From an uncultured Sunxiuqinia sp. (lineage in GTDB: Bacteria; Bacteroidota; Bacteroidia; Bacteroidales; Prolixibacteraceae): a stretch of 64,000 nt of DNA. Shown here one piece after another: positions 47,684-56,095 of this stretch. Each line of letters begins with the position of its first letter. Within the stretch, counting starts at the first letter, position 1. The stretch lies in the NCBI RefSeq assembly GCF_963678245.1, contig NZ_OY782769.1:1-64000 (forward strand). The letters run 5' to 3'. Both the position numbers and the translations under genes were made by a program. A model generated the notes under the pieces. It saw only the letters and a program-made list of their open reading frames with translations. It had not been told where the DNA came from and ran no database searches.

Positions 47684-49045
47684 ATGAAATCAATAAATCC
47701 ATTCACAAATAAAGTAATTGAGAACTATAAAGAACACACCGGATCAGAAACCAAACACATTATCAAAGAGGTCGATGTAGCTTTTCAATCGTGGAAAAAG
47801 ACCACGTTTGAGGAACGAAAAAACTATTTGCTGGAACTGGTCAATCAGCTCACAGAGCAGAAAGAATCACTTTCGAACCTGATTATGTATGAAATGGGGA
47901 AGGTGAAAAAAGAAGCCATAAGCGAAATTGAAAAGTGCGCTTGGGTTTGCCGATTTTATGCCGAAAATGGTGCTCAGTTTCTTGATCGGGAAGTTATAGA
48001 GTCCGATGCTTCCGAGTCATTTGTCAGCTTTCAACCCTTGGGAACTGTATTGGCTGTGATGCCCTGGAACTTTCCCTTTTGGCAGGTTTTCCGATTTTTG
48101 GCACCGGCATTGATGGCTGGTAATACCGGTGTGCTAAAACATGCCAGTAACGTTCAGGGATGCTCGTTGGCCATCGAAAAGCTGGTTCGTGATGCCGGGC
48201 TGCCCGAAAATGTTTTTCGCAGCCTGCTAATTCGCGGAAGCGCCGTAAAACAGGTTATTGAGAACCCTAAAATAAAAGCAGTTACTTTAACCGGAAGTAC
48301 TCCGGCAGGTAAGTCGGTAGCCGCAATTGCAGGATCCGTTTTAAAAAAATCGGTACTTGAGCTGGGAGGGAGCGACCCCTATTTAATTTTGGAGGATGCC
48401 GATATTGAAGAAGCTGCTAAGCTTTGTGCTGCAGCTCGTTTGCTAAATGCCGGACAAAGTTGTATTGGAGCCAAACGGTTTATTGTTGTTGAACGTGTTT
48501 ATGATCAGTTTAGAGAGGCTTTTGTAAAAGAAATGCAATCCGCAAAATATGGTAATCCTGAAGATGCGGAGACAAAGATTGGGCCAATGGCACGGCATGA
48601 TTTACGGGATGAATTACACGGTCAGGTGAGCGCTTCGGTAGCTAAAGGAGCCAGCATAATTTGTGGCGGTTTTATTCCTGATGATAATGATTCGTTTTAT
48701 CCACCTACAGTTCTGGAGAACATTGAACCGGGAATGCCGGCTTACGAAGAGGAGCTTTTTGGTCCGGTGGCTTCTTTATTCAAAGTAAAAACCGAAGAAG
48801 AGGGAATTAAAATAGCAAACGACACGATTTTCGGATTAGGCGCCGGAGTTTTTACGGCCGATTTGGAACGTGGAAAGAAAATAGCGGAGAAAGGGCTTGA
48901 AGCAGGATGTGTGTTTGTAAACGACTTTGTGAAATCAGATCCTCGATTACCTTTTGGTGGAATTAAAGAAAGTGGCTACGGGCGTGAATTATCTCTTCTG
49001 GGTATCCGCGAGTTCGTGAATATCAAAACAATATCAGTTAAATAA
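47684..49045 (+). CDS. Aldehyde dehydrogenase (succinate-semialdehyde dehydrogenase-like)
   Basis: A protein of 453 residues from ATG 47684 (MKSINPFTNKVIENY); the longer frame start is not conserved. NAD(P)-binding segment VMPWNFPFWQVFR, catalytic Glu in LELGGSDPYLI, catalytic Cys in NAGQSCIGAKRF, and C-terminal LPFGGIKESGYGREL. The short length and NPFTN start match the Sad/GabD-type succinate-semialdehyde dehydrogenases, but related ALDHs share them. Monocistronic. Cytosolic. Confidence 0.9.
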   Translation: MKSINPFTNKVIENYKEHTGSETKHIIKEVDVAFQSWKKTTFEERKNYLLELVNQLTEQKESLSNLIMYEMGKVKKEAISEIEKCAWVCRFYAENGAQFLDREVIESDASESFVSFQPLGTVLAVMPWNFPFWQVFRFLAPALMAGNTGVLKHASNVQGCSLAIEKLVRDAGLPENVFRSLLIRGSAVKQVIENPKIKAVTLTGSTPAGKSVAAIAGSVLKKSVLELGGSDPYLILEDADIEEAAKLCAAARLLNAGQSCIGAKRFIVVERVYDQFREAFVKEMQSAKYGNPEDAETKIGPMARHDLRDELHGQVSASVAKGASIICGGFIPDDNDSFYPPTVLENIEPGMPAYEEELFGPVASLFKVKTEEEGIKIANDTIFGLGAGVFTADLERGKKIAEKGLEAGCVFVNDFVKSDPRLPFGGIKESGYGRELSLLGIREFVNIKTISVK

Positions 49046-49083
49046 GTCTTGTTTATCAGTGATTTGAGGACTGGTTTCGTCGA

Positions 49084-49389
49084 TTAGGAGTAGTTCTTTA
49101 AATACCAAATAAAGGCGATCATTATAATGGCCATTGCTACAAGTACTATTCGTTCATATCGTTTTCGTTTAGATGTTTGTAGACTTATTTTATTTAGAAA
49201 TCGACCTTTTGTTTCACGTGAAACCTTTTTAAAATGAAGATTTTGGTATTTTTCTTTGAGCACAATTGGATCTTCCGTGTTGAAATAAGCTTTCTTTTTT
49301 CTCAGGGACCGATTGTTTTTCATCCTTGCAATCATATCGGCAACATGTCCGGCACTGGATAGTAGCATAGTTGAATAATTAGGGTGCAT
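49084..49389 (-). CDS. Small C-terminally anchored membrane protein carrying a parS site
   Basis: A protein of 101 residues. The N-terminal half is basic (SSAGHVADMIARMKNNRSLR), and residues about 78-97 form one membrane helix (RIVLVAMAIIMIAFIWYL), so it is a tail-anchored inner-membrane protein with a cytosolic basic region. An internal ATG at residue 8 is an alternative start. I do not recognise a named family, although the SSAGHVADMI start feels conserved among Bacteroidota. Codons for KVSRET contain a 15/16 parS sequence. Confidence 0.7.
   Translation of the reverse strand: MHPNYSTMLLSSAGHVADMIARMKNNRSLRKKKAYFNTEDPIVLKEKYQNLHFKKVSRETKGRFLNKISLQTSKRKRYERIVLVAMAIIMIAFIWYLKNYS
49210..49225. 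promoter_or_regulatory. Second parS site, inside a coding region
   Basis: TGTTTCACGTGAAACC differs from the consensus TGTTTCACGTGAAACA at one end base only. It lies within the small membrane-protein gene, 29.2 kb from the perfect site. Confidence 0.7.
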
Positions 49390-49429
49390 CTAATTTAACC
49401 ATAAATGTTTAATTTAAAAATTGATTTGG

Positions 49430-49780
49430 TTACTTCTTTTTTGTTTTTTTACTTGATTTAGCCAATGGATTGAATGCTAAACAACGATCAACCCATTTTT
49501 CCAGATCCTCGTCCATGTCTGTTCCATTAGCATCAACATAAACATAGCCTTTCATTGGGCGACGAGTAAAATCCATTGGTCGGACACCTTTATCGTTCAA
49601 GAATTCTGTTTCTTGTTCAGGATTCACACGAGCCATTAAGTCATTTTTAATGACTCCAATGCACATTTTGCCATTCACCATAAAGCAGATGCCACCAAAC
49701 ATGTTCTTTTCGTTGAAAGACGATTTTTTTTCTTTTAATACTTGCCTGATTCGGTCGGCTAATAGTTCATCGTATGCCAT
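49430..49780 (-). CDS. TfoX/Sxy N-terminal-domain protein
   Basis: A protein of 116 residues: MAYDELLADRIRQVL, MFGGICFMVNGKMCIGV, and VNPEQETEF match the TfoX N-terminal domain. The C-terminal TfoX domain is missing, as in many small stand-alone members, and the tail is lysine-rich (SSKKTKKK). In Haemophilus the full protein governs competence; stand-alone copies have no established role. Leftward; the small membrane-protein gene starts 40 bases downstream. Confidence 0.85.
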   Translation of the reverse strand: MAYDELLADRIRQVLKEKKSSFNEKNMFGGICFMVNGKMCIGVIKNDLMARVNPEQETEFLNDKGVRPMDFTRRPMKGYVYVDANGTDMDEDLEKWVDRCLAFNPLAKSSKKTKKK

Positions 49781-49833
49781 CTCTATTTGATTTAGTTAGT
49801 AGAAGAATTTACAACTAAATAAATAACGCAAAA

Positions 49834-50577
49834 TTAGAGGCTTTTGATTGTAGCGATGGCTTTTTTTGAGTTGTTTGCGGTGCTCGGTCCTTGTTCTCCA
49901 ATTAATTGAAAACCTTTATCGATTCCAATTTGAGCGGTCAGGCAAAGACAAAGTGCATCCACCAAATCATCATCTTTTACATGCGATTTCTTGAATATAT
50001 TTCGATACTGATTGAAAAAATCTGGTAGCGCTTGGTGCTGTTTGGAAAGGATTGCTAGACGTTCTTGAATACCGACATGCTCTTTGGCTGCTTTCTTGTG
50101 CTTTAAAAGCTTGCCGTTGTTGAGATTTTTGAAATTGATCTCCGGATGGCTTTCCTTGGTTTTGGTTTTCCAGGTTGTATTTTGCTCCAGGAATTCATCC
50201 AATTCTCTTATTTTGGGCACTAAGTTCCAGGATTGAATCGATAAACTTTTTCCGGTGATTTGCTGATTAATTAATTTTGCTTGTTCATAGTTCGTTGCAG
50301 ATAAGACTTCGTAGCAGGGAGGGGTGAAAATCGTAGACGAAAATCCAGGCAATAATTCCTTGCGGGCAATGCTCTCCAGATTTCTCTCTTCGCCATTTTT
50401 AGGCAAACCAATTGGCATATCAATCAGACAGCATATCGCATTAGAATGCTGATAAAGAATTTGATTCAGCCTTGAATGAATTTCGATGGAATAGTTCATT
50501 CCATCTAAAATCGCCACACACCAGCCGGTTTTGCATCCATCGATCCCTAATACTTTATACTCTTGTTTTCCCAACAT
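49834..50577 (-). CDS. DUF429 family protein (predicted RNase H-like fold)
   Basis: A protein of 247 residues from ATG 50577 (MLGKQEYKVLGIDGCKTGW); the TTG-started extension is not conserved. The GIDGCKTGWCVA start, CLIDMPIGLP, RKELLPGFSSTIFTPPC, and the late DDDLVDALCLCL are family features, with acidic residues placed as in RNase H-like folds (inference). No substrate is known. It sits just downstream of the Lacal_2735 and SRPBCC genes on the same strand. Confidence 0.82.
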   Translation of the reverse strand: MLGKQEYKVLGIDGCKTGWCVAILDGMNYSIEIHSRLNQILYQHSNAICCLIDMPIGLPKNGEERNLESIARKELLPGFSSTIFTPPCYEVLSATNYEQAKLINQQITGKSLSIQSWNLVPKIRELDEFLEQNTTWKTKTKESHPEINFKNLNNGKLLKHKKAAKEHVGIQERLAILSKQHQALPDFFNQYRNIFKKSHVKDDDLVDALCLCLTAQIGIDKGFQLIGEQGPSTANNSKKAIATIKSL

Positions 50578-50595
50578 GTAGGTAAAGTAAGTCAA

Positions 50596-50766
50596 TTACT
50601 TGCTCTGAACCGCTTTGATTTCAGTTAAAATTTCCTCTGCTTGTACATAGTATTTTTCGGCTTCTTTTCGATTGACTTTTGAAATCTCGTGATAGTCCTT
50701 CATCAATTTATTATATTTGACCTGAAGCTTTTCTATGGGTGACTTTCGTTTAAATAATCCAAACAT
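50596..50766 (-). CDS. Lacal_2735 family small protein
   Basis: A protein of 56 residues beginning MFGLFKRKSPIEKLQ and continuing as one charged amphipathic helix (KYNKLMKDYHEISK, EAEKYYVQAEEIL). The MFGLFK(K/R)KS start, the length and the A..A..IL helix match the Lacal_2735 family, a small soluble protein common in Bacteroidota with unknown function. Start ATG 50766, stop TAA 50596. It follows the SRPBCC gene by 6 bases and precedes the DUF429 gene by 18 bases, so all three are probably one transcript. Confidence 0.85.
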   Translation of the reverse strand: MFGLFKRKSPIEKLQVKYNKLMKDYHEISKVNRKEAEKYYVQAEEILTEIKAVQSK

Positions 50767-50772
50767 GACTTG

Positions 50773-51252
50773 CTATTTTTTAAAGTGATTGATAAGATAA
50801 TTGTACCGGTGCGCGAAAATATGTTCAAGTTGGCCTTTAACAAACAGCTGGTGAGCCAGGTGCCCAAGCACTCCAAGAGGTAACTTGTAGCTCACTTTAT
50901 CAGTCATTAATGTTCCATCTGCTATTTCCTGAAATAAGTGTTCGTGATGCCACATTTTGTAGGGTCCGAAACGTTGTTCATCAATAAAAAAATGCTTTTC
51001 CTGAACCTGTGTAATTTCGGTTACCCAATTCGTTTTGTATCCCGGAAATGGTGAAACACGATAAGTAATTATTTGGCCGGGATACATTGGAGCAGTTTCG
51101 CCAGAGGTAATTTTGAAATCCATACTCGGGGGCGTAATCTTCTCAAGATTTTCTGGATTAGAAAAAAACTCCCATGCATCATTTAAGCTAATCGGGAGTT
51201 TTTGTTCAGCGTTTAAAGTGTAAATTCCAGCGTGTTTCTTAATTGTTTTCAT
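50773..51252 (-). CDS. SRPBCC superfamily protein
   Basis: A protein of 159 residues of the START/Bet v1-like ligand-binding fold: AEQKLPISLNDAWEFFSNPE, NLEKITPPSM, and KMWHHEHLFQEI followed by a C-terminal helix. It matches the stand-alone COG4276-type cell-division-inhibitor-like SRPBCC proteins; the ligand is unknown. It is the first gene of the leftward SRPBCC-Lacal_2735-DUF429 run. Start ATG 51252. Confidence 0.82.
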   Translation of the reverse strand: MKTIKKHAGIYTLNAEQKLPISLNDAWEFFSNPENLEKITPPSMDFKITSGETAPMYPGQIITYRVSPFPGYKTNWVTEITQVQEKHFFIDEQRFGPYKMWHHEHLFQEIADGTLMTDKVSYKLPLGVLGHLAHQLFVKGQLEHIFAHRYNYLINHFKK

Positions 51253-51380
51253 GGCATTGAGTCAGTATCCCTAACATACTATTGCTTCAAAAACAACAGA
51301 AAACCTACTTTTGTTTAGGATTTTAAATTGATGTTTAAACAAAAATAATTTGAAGTCAGATTATTAATCTGTTGCGTTTG

Positions 51381-52640
51381 CTATTCTCTTGTGTTTTCCC
51401 ACTTCGCAAAATTGATTGATGAGAAGTAGCCAAGAAGCATTCCGTCAAATATTTTTACCGCTTGCAGACGCGTTGATGCGTAGTTGATTTTCTTTTTTTC
51501 AACTTGAATTTGCTGTGTTCTTCTGCTTAAAAACTCTTTAAAATCATTCATCGCAAGGTCCAGCTTGTTGATCCGATCCTTCTCAGGATCAAAAGAAAGT
51601 GCACTTTGTACAATAACATCTGTCCAGTCAATATCCTTGGTGTAAGTATTTAAGAGCGACTCAGCGTTTGATGGTAGCGACTCTTGCCACTTGATGAGTG
51701 GCTTGATTAATGACAACAAATCTCTGCGCTTAATTTTATCACCAGATTGCTCTAATTTGTTAAGTTCATCAGCTTGTTCTTCAATAATAGTTTCCAGTTC
51801 GTTCCAGTCTTCTGCAAGTTCTTTGAAGCTGCTAATATCTTTAATAACTTCATCACTGGGAGTTCCTTTGAAGTAAATATCAGTAGCGTTTGTAGGGGTT
51901 TCCGCTTCTATCTTTCGTACCTGAGTTTCCAATTCACGCATTAAGCTTTGCAAATTCCGTATTTCTGCCTGCACCGAGGGAAAGTCGAAATTGGTGAGCA
52001 AATCCTCAATCTTGTCGAAGGAACTCTGAATTCCTTTTAGCTCATCTTCTATCGAATTACTTTTGAATCCGGAAGCTTTAATGTTCGGTGTTGCAAACCA
52101 TTCATTTTCATTTCCATTAATATCCAGATGTATGATCGCATCAGCTGTATTCTCTTCCAATCGTGTCGTGTCTCCTTCAGTAAACTGCCAGGTTGAAACG
52201 ATTGTTACCTTGATATACGATTTTTCGATGTTGCCAGCTGGAATAGTTACTTCTACTACTTGCTTGTTCGCTAGTTCCTGCACAATCTCCAGCTTAATTT
52301 TATTGTCCGATTCAAATTCAACGTTTTCACTTAATAGTTCCCAGGTCTTAACCTGATCGCCTTCTTGATAGACTATCTTTTTGTTTCCTTTACTGATGAT
52401 TTTTGTATCGGAACTAAAATCAAAGTATGTATCAGGATACCAAACAAAATCGGAACGACCACCTTTTAGTTGTGCAAGGAGAGTGAATTGATCACCTTTA
52501 TTAACTTCAAAATCGGAACCACTTTCCATAAGCTTTCCATCAATAAACAATTGAATAAATGGTTCTCGGAATGGTTCTGCGGCCATTGTTTGAGTAAGAA
52601 TAGAACCTAAAATGAGACACAATACAGCAATTCTTTTCAT
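51381..52640 (-). CDS. Secreted protein of unknown function with helical core
   Basis: A protein of 419 residues from ATG 52640 (MKRIAVLCLILG); an ATG at 52661 would add seven residues. Signal peptide about 1-22 (ending TMAAEP). Residues 25-180 are beta-rich and resemble an Ig-like or DUF3823-like domain (FIQLFIDGKLM, ANKQVVEVTIPAG). Residues 200-400 form charged helices (IRNLQSLMRELETQVRKIEAE). I recognise no family. It is isolated, with 128 bases to the SRPBCC gene and over 500 bases upstream without a gene. It may be a periplasmic or surface protein. Confidence 0.65.
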   Translation of the reverse strand: MKRIAVLCLILGSILTQTMAAEPFREPFIQLFIDGKLMESGSDFEVNKGDQFTLLAQLKGGRSDFVWYPDTYFDFSSDTKIISKGNKKIVYQEGDQVKTWELLSENVEFESDNKIKLEIVQELANKQVVEVTIPAGNIEKSYIKVTIVSTWQFTEGDTTRLEENTADAIIHLDINGNENEWFATPNIKASGFKSNSIEDELKGIQSSFDKIEDLLTNFDFPSVQAEIRNLQSLMRELETQVRKIEAETPTNATDIYFKGTPSDEVIKDISSFKELAEDWNELETIIEEQADELNKLEQSGDKIKRRDLLSLIKPLIKWQESLPSNAESLLNTYTKDIDWTDVIVQSALSFDPEKDRINKLDLAMNDFKEFLSRRTQQIQVEKKKINYASTRLQAVKIFDGMLLGYFSSINFAKWENTRE

Positions 52641-52661
52641 AGCGATTTTTTTTAACCTCAT

Positions 52662-53188
52662 GTTGTTGTGGAATAAAATTAGTCAAATAGATTTGGCTAT
52701 CAAATAATCTTAAACATGTCCACTTTAGTCATTCGTTTTTTCTCCTCAACCATAATTATAAAAGCGGGTTTTGATGTTTGTTTTAAGTTGCAATATGTGA
52801 GCCAATTAGTTGAATCGCTTAGTTGCTTATCGTTTCCCTCCATGGATTGAGTATAAATAGACTTCTTGTAGGTTAGAAATTGGCTAAACGTATAATTGTT
52901 AATTTCTTACAAACTTTTGGTCATAATGAACCTTTCTGATATCGCTGTTGTTTTGATTTTAAGTTCAATGTTCAAAAAGTGTAAGAGGAAATTTGGGGAT
53001 GAAGTAAGCTTGATGTTGAATGCGAAGAAGAGAACATCGAACATCAAAGTATCTAAGCGAACAAAGGTTTATTTTAGGTTTAGTTGGTTTATTAGTTTGA
53101 AAAGGGTACGCGGTTGCGGCCCTTTTTTTGTTAGGTACTCAGTTTTTTTCTATCTTTAAAAAGATCAAATTTTTTATTTTATAATGTT
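52662..53188. other. Intergenic region with an orphan terminator
   Basis: Holds the promoters of the leftward secreted protein and the rightward kinase. A short lysine-rich frame (52926-53159) is not supported. AAAGGG (53102-53107) pairs with CCCTTT (53121-53126), with CGC/GCG inside and a T run after, forming a terminator on the plus strand with no gene ending before it. An unannotated short transcript may end here. Confidence 0.4.
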
Positions 53189-55000
53189 TTGAAAATTAGA
53201 AAGCCAACTCAAGGAAGTAAAATCTATTTTTTTAAGCGCTTTGCGATTGTTTCGTTGCTATTTATCGCTATTTCTTCACTTGTATTTTGGGTGGGCTTTC
53301 AAGTTATGCTTGCTGAGCGAAGAATGGAGTTGAAGACCAGCCAAAAACAAAAAGTGCTGGCTGAGAAAAGTTTAATGGAGCATTTGCTGGATGAAGCCGT
53401 ATTAGATTTAATGATCATGTCGGATAGCCGGTTGTTTCAAAGCTTTTTTATATCGAAAGTTGATGATTCAAACCAAAGAAATAATTTTAATGACTTGGTC
53501 AAAAAACTATTTAGATTAAAATCAGCCTATTATCAGTTAAGGCATCTTGACCTTGATGGAATGGAGACATTTAGGATCGAAAGGAGAAATGGCAAGCCAT
53601 ATATTTGTACTCCGGATGAATTACAAAATAAAAGCCATCGCTATTATTTTACGAATTCGTTGGATTTAGAAGCAAATGAGTATTACGTATCTCCCTTAGA
53701 TTTGAATATTGAACATGGAGAAATTGAACAGCCATATCGGCCAATGATTCGAATATGTGTGCCGGTTTTTGATCCGTTAGGTAAAAAGATCGGTATAAAT
53801 GTTTTGAATTTTGATGCTTCCGGAATTATCCACAAGCTTGATGTCGTGTCAGATAGTATAAGTGGAATTAATTTTCTGATCAATGACCAGGGGTATTTTT
53901 TAAACGCTAAAGATTCTGCACTGGAATGGGGATTCATGTTTCCCGAGAAAAATAATTTAGCGATAGATCATGTTTTACAAGAAGATGCCGAAGTGGTTAG
54001 AAGCACAGAGAATGGACAGTTTGAGGGTATTTACGGTTTGTATACCGTGGAAACAATAGACCCTTTCGTAAAACTAGGAGATAGAGATTTTGCTACAAAG
54101 CAAAAAGACCGTTACCGTTGGAAAGTAATTTCATTTGTTGATTCCTCTCACTTAGGTTTATCGAGTTTTCTACCCTTAGCTTCTATACTTGGTTTGTATT
54201 CGATTGTCATTTTAGTAGGAATGCTATTTGGTTATTTTTATGCCCGAATCGCTTTTCGTAAGTATCAAAGTCAAGTTGCCTTAATTGACTCAGAGCGAGA
54301 TTTGAGAATAGCGAATCAATCCAAAAATCAGTTTTTCTCGATTATTTCACACGATTTAAAAAATGCCTCGGGTGTTATTGCTAACTACCTGGAATTTATG
54401 CAGGAAACCTATGATGATTTTTCAGAAGAGGAGCGGAAGTCACATATAAAAGATATTGGATTTGCAGCCAGGCAGCACAATAAGCTTCTTTATGATATTC
54501 TTGACTGGGCGCGCATTCAAATGGGGAAGGTAGTCGTAAAACCTGAAACGATATGGGTTGATAAACTGATTGAGGAACAAATAAAGTTGGTGGAAATTTC
54601 CCTGAAAAATAAGGGTTTAAGAATAGAAGCTGAGCTGAAAGAGGATTTGAGGATCTGTGGAGATAAAGAGATGATTAAAACAATTTTTAGAAACTTGATC
54701 AGCAATGCCATTAAATTTTCTAATCGTGACAACTCTATCCGGATTGAGGTGAAGGACTTGGAAGATCGAATCGAATTACAGATTATTGATTTTGGATTAG
54801 GAATGCGTGAATTTGATGCCGAAAAGATACTTGATCTTTCCTCAAAAATTCAACAGCCCGGTACCGAAAATGAATCAGGAACAGGGTTTGGACTCAAGTT
54901 AGTGGCCGAGCTGGTTCAAAAAAATAAGGGAACCATTAGGGTCGAAAGTGAATTGGGCAAAGGTTCCAGCTTTATTTTGAACTTTCCGTCAGGGAAATAA
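53189..55000 (+). CDS. Membrane sensor histidine kinase
   Basis: A protein of 603 residues with a TTG start at 53189 (no ATG precedes the first membrane helix, about 14-36). An extracytoplasmic sensor domain of about 290 residues, probably a dCache-like fold (YYVSPLDLN, RPMIRICVPVFD, GINVLNFDASG), precedes a second helix (about 330-356). The kinase core has His388 in SIISHDLKN, N box NLISNAIKFS, G1 DFGLGM and G2 GTGFGLKL. No response regulator is adjacent, so its partner is unknown. Ends at a bidirectional terminator. Confidence 0.9.
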   Translation: MKIRKPTQGSKIYFFKRFAIVSLLFIAISSLVFWVGFQVMLAERRMELKTSQKQKVLAEKSLMEHLLDEAVLDLMIMSDSRLFQSFFISKVDDSNQRNNFNDLVKKLFRLKSAYYQLRHLDLDGMETFRIERRNGKPYICTPDELQNKSHRYYFTNSLDLEANEYYVSPLDLNIEHGEIEQPYRPMIRICVPVFDPLGKKIGINVLNFDASGIIHKLDVVSDSISGINFLINDQGYFLNAKDSALEWGFMFPEKNNLAIDHVLQEDAEVVRSTENGQFEGIYGLYTVETIDPFVKLGDRDFATKQKDRYRWKVISFVDSSHLGLSSFLPLASILGLYSIVILVGMLFGYFYARIAFRKYQSQVALIDSERDLRIANQSKNQFFSIISHDLKNASGVIANYLEFMQETYDDFSEEERKSHIKDIGFAARQHNKLLYDILDWARIQMGKVVVKPETIWVDKLIEEQIKLVEISLKNKGLRIEAELKEDLRICGDKEMIKTIFRNLISNAIKFSNRDNSIRIEVKDLEDRIELQIIDFGLGMREFDAEKILDLSSKIQQPGTENESGTGFGLKLVAELVQKNKGTIRVESELGKGSSFILNFPSGK

Positions 55001-55001
55001 A

Positions 55002-55031
55002 AAAACCGCCTTGGAGTACAAAAGCGGTTTT
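55002..55031. terminator. Bidirectional terminator, copy 1
   Basis: AAAACCGC (55002-55009) pairs with GCGGTTTT (55024-55031); A and T runs flank both sides. It lies between the convergent kinase and GntR genes. A near-identical hairpin occurs at 57005-57034. Confidence 0.8.
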
Positions 55032-55036
55032 AGTGT

Positions 55037-55393
55037 TCATTCAATATCGCTGATGAGTTTTTTCAGTTCGTCAAAGGATAGGTCTAATAATTTCATCATT
55101 TTTGAAATTCTCGGAACTTCAAGTTTAATGAACTCTTCTCTCTTTATTGCAATGATTTTATGATTGGCGTTCGGTGATACAAAAAATCCAATCCCCCTTT
55201 TATTGGCGATGATCTCTTGATCCTGCAAATAGGAATATGCACGCATTACCGTGTTTGGGTTCACTTCAAGCGATGTTGCAAATTCCCGAACCGAAGGGAT
55301 GCGTTCATCAACTTTCCATTTTTCCTCCATAATGCCATCGGTTAGCAGATCAGCAATTTGAAGAAAGATTGCTTTTTGTGCATGGAATTCCAT
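55037..55393 (-). CDS. GntR family regulator (YtrA subfamily)
   Basis: A protein of 118 residues. The winged helix reads IPSVREFATSLEVNPNTVMRAYSYLQ; the short C-terminal tail without a ligand domain is characteristic of the YtrA subfamily, which usually represses its own ABC-transporter operon. It is the last gene of the ATPase-permease-GntR operon; its ATG overlaps the permease stop. The palindrome GTGTATTA-N6-TAATACAC at the head of the operon is its probable operator. Confidence 0.92.
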   Translation of the reverse strand: MEFHAQKAIFLQIADLLTDGIMEEKWKVDERIPSVREFATSLEVNPNTVMRAYSYLQDQEIIANKRGIGFFVSPNANHKIIAIKREEFIKLEVPRISKMMKLLDLSFDELKKLISDIE

Positions 55394-56085
55394 TACAATT
55401 GCCTCCTAAAAAATAAGCGGTATGATACGATATAAAGAATTCCAGCTATAGCAATAGCAAATACTGTATTTGTGAAGGTTGAGGTAAAGGCAAGTGAAGG
55501 GACTTTCACCTTTGATCCAGAAGAAATCGAAAAAGAGTTCCAAATTATAAAACCAATAACCAATGAGAATTGAAAGATAAAGTAGGCTGCAATCGCGTAT
55601 AGAAGTTTTCGCTTTTTAAATATTATGGCAAATAATGTCGCAAAAGCGTGTGACCAGATGGAGAGCATTGCGATTTTCGCCGGTTTTATATTTGGAGAAA
55701 GCATTGGCCGTTGAAACTCTCCAAAAACCGCGGTAGTCAACACCGTTGAAATTAGTAGGTAAAGTAAAACTAACAACAATGGGAAAGCGATGAATGTGAT
55801 TAACTGCTTTGAGAAAAATTTTGTATTTCTGGAAACCGGCAATAAATGGTACAGTTCCATGCTTTGTCTCGTTGTTGACTCAGAATAGGAATGTAAGGTA
55901 ATAAAGCTTGAAAAAAAGATTATCAAAGGGACATATGATCCGCCAAAGACAAAAGGTTTTCCATCGATATGATTTTGTATCATCAGCCAAGCAATCAAAA
56001 TGATAAAAGTGAAAAGTGAGATTGCCCAATGAATGAAATTCAGTTTGTATTCAAATTTTAGGAGTTTGACAAAATTATTGTTCAT
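55393..56085 (-). CDS. ABC transporter permease (ABC-2 type)
   Basis: A protein of 230 residues from ATG 56085 (MNNNFVKLLKFEYKLNF), with about six membrane helices (e.g. HWAISLFTFIILIAWLM, FPLLLVLLYLLISTVL, IAIAGILYIVSYRLFF). It is the membrane partner of the ATPase encoded 10 bases upstream and shares a base with the GntR start. The substrate is unknown; YtrA-controlled transporters often respond to envelope stress or antimicrobials. Confidence 0.85.
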   Translation of the reverse strand: MNNNFVKLLKFEYKLNFIHWAISLFTFIILIAWLMIQNHIDGKPFVFGGSYVPLIIFFSSFITLHSYSESTTRQSMELYHLLPVSRNTKFFSKQLITFIAFPLLLVLLYLLISTVLTTAVFGEFQRPMLSPNIKPAKIAMLSIWSHAFATLFAIIFKKRKLLYAIAAYFIFQFSLVIGFIIWNSFSISSGSKVKVPSLAFTSTFTNTVFAIAIAGILYIVSYRLFFRRQL

Positions 56086-56095
56086 GTTAATCTTT

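Noticed and set aside
47684-49045. GABA or sugar-acid catabolic cluster around the aldehyde dehydrogenase
   Set aside because: No transaminase, dehydratase or transporter gene is adjacent, and terminators separate it from GH3.
52896-53159. 87-codon frame before the sensor kinase
   Set aside because: Basic, unstructured sequence that reads through a strong terminator hairpin; no family resemblance.
53828-53836. TTATCCACA, a perfect DnaA box, as evidence of oriC at 53.8 kb
   Set aside because: A single copy inside the kinase coding sequence with no cluster or AT-rich element; chance occurrence is expected in 64 kb.
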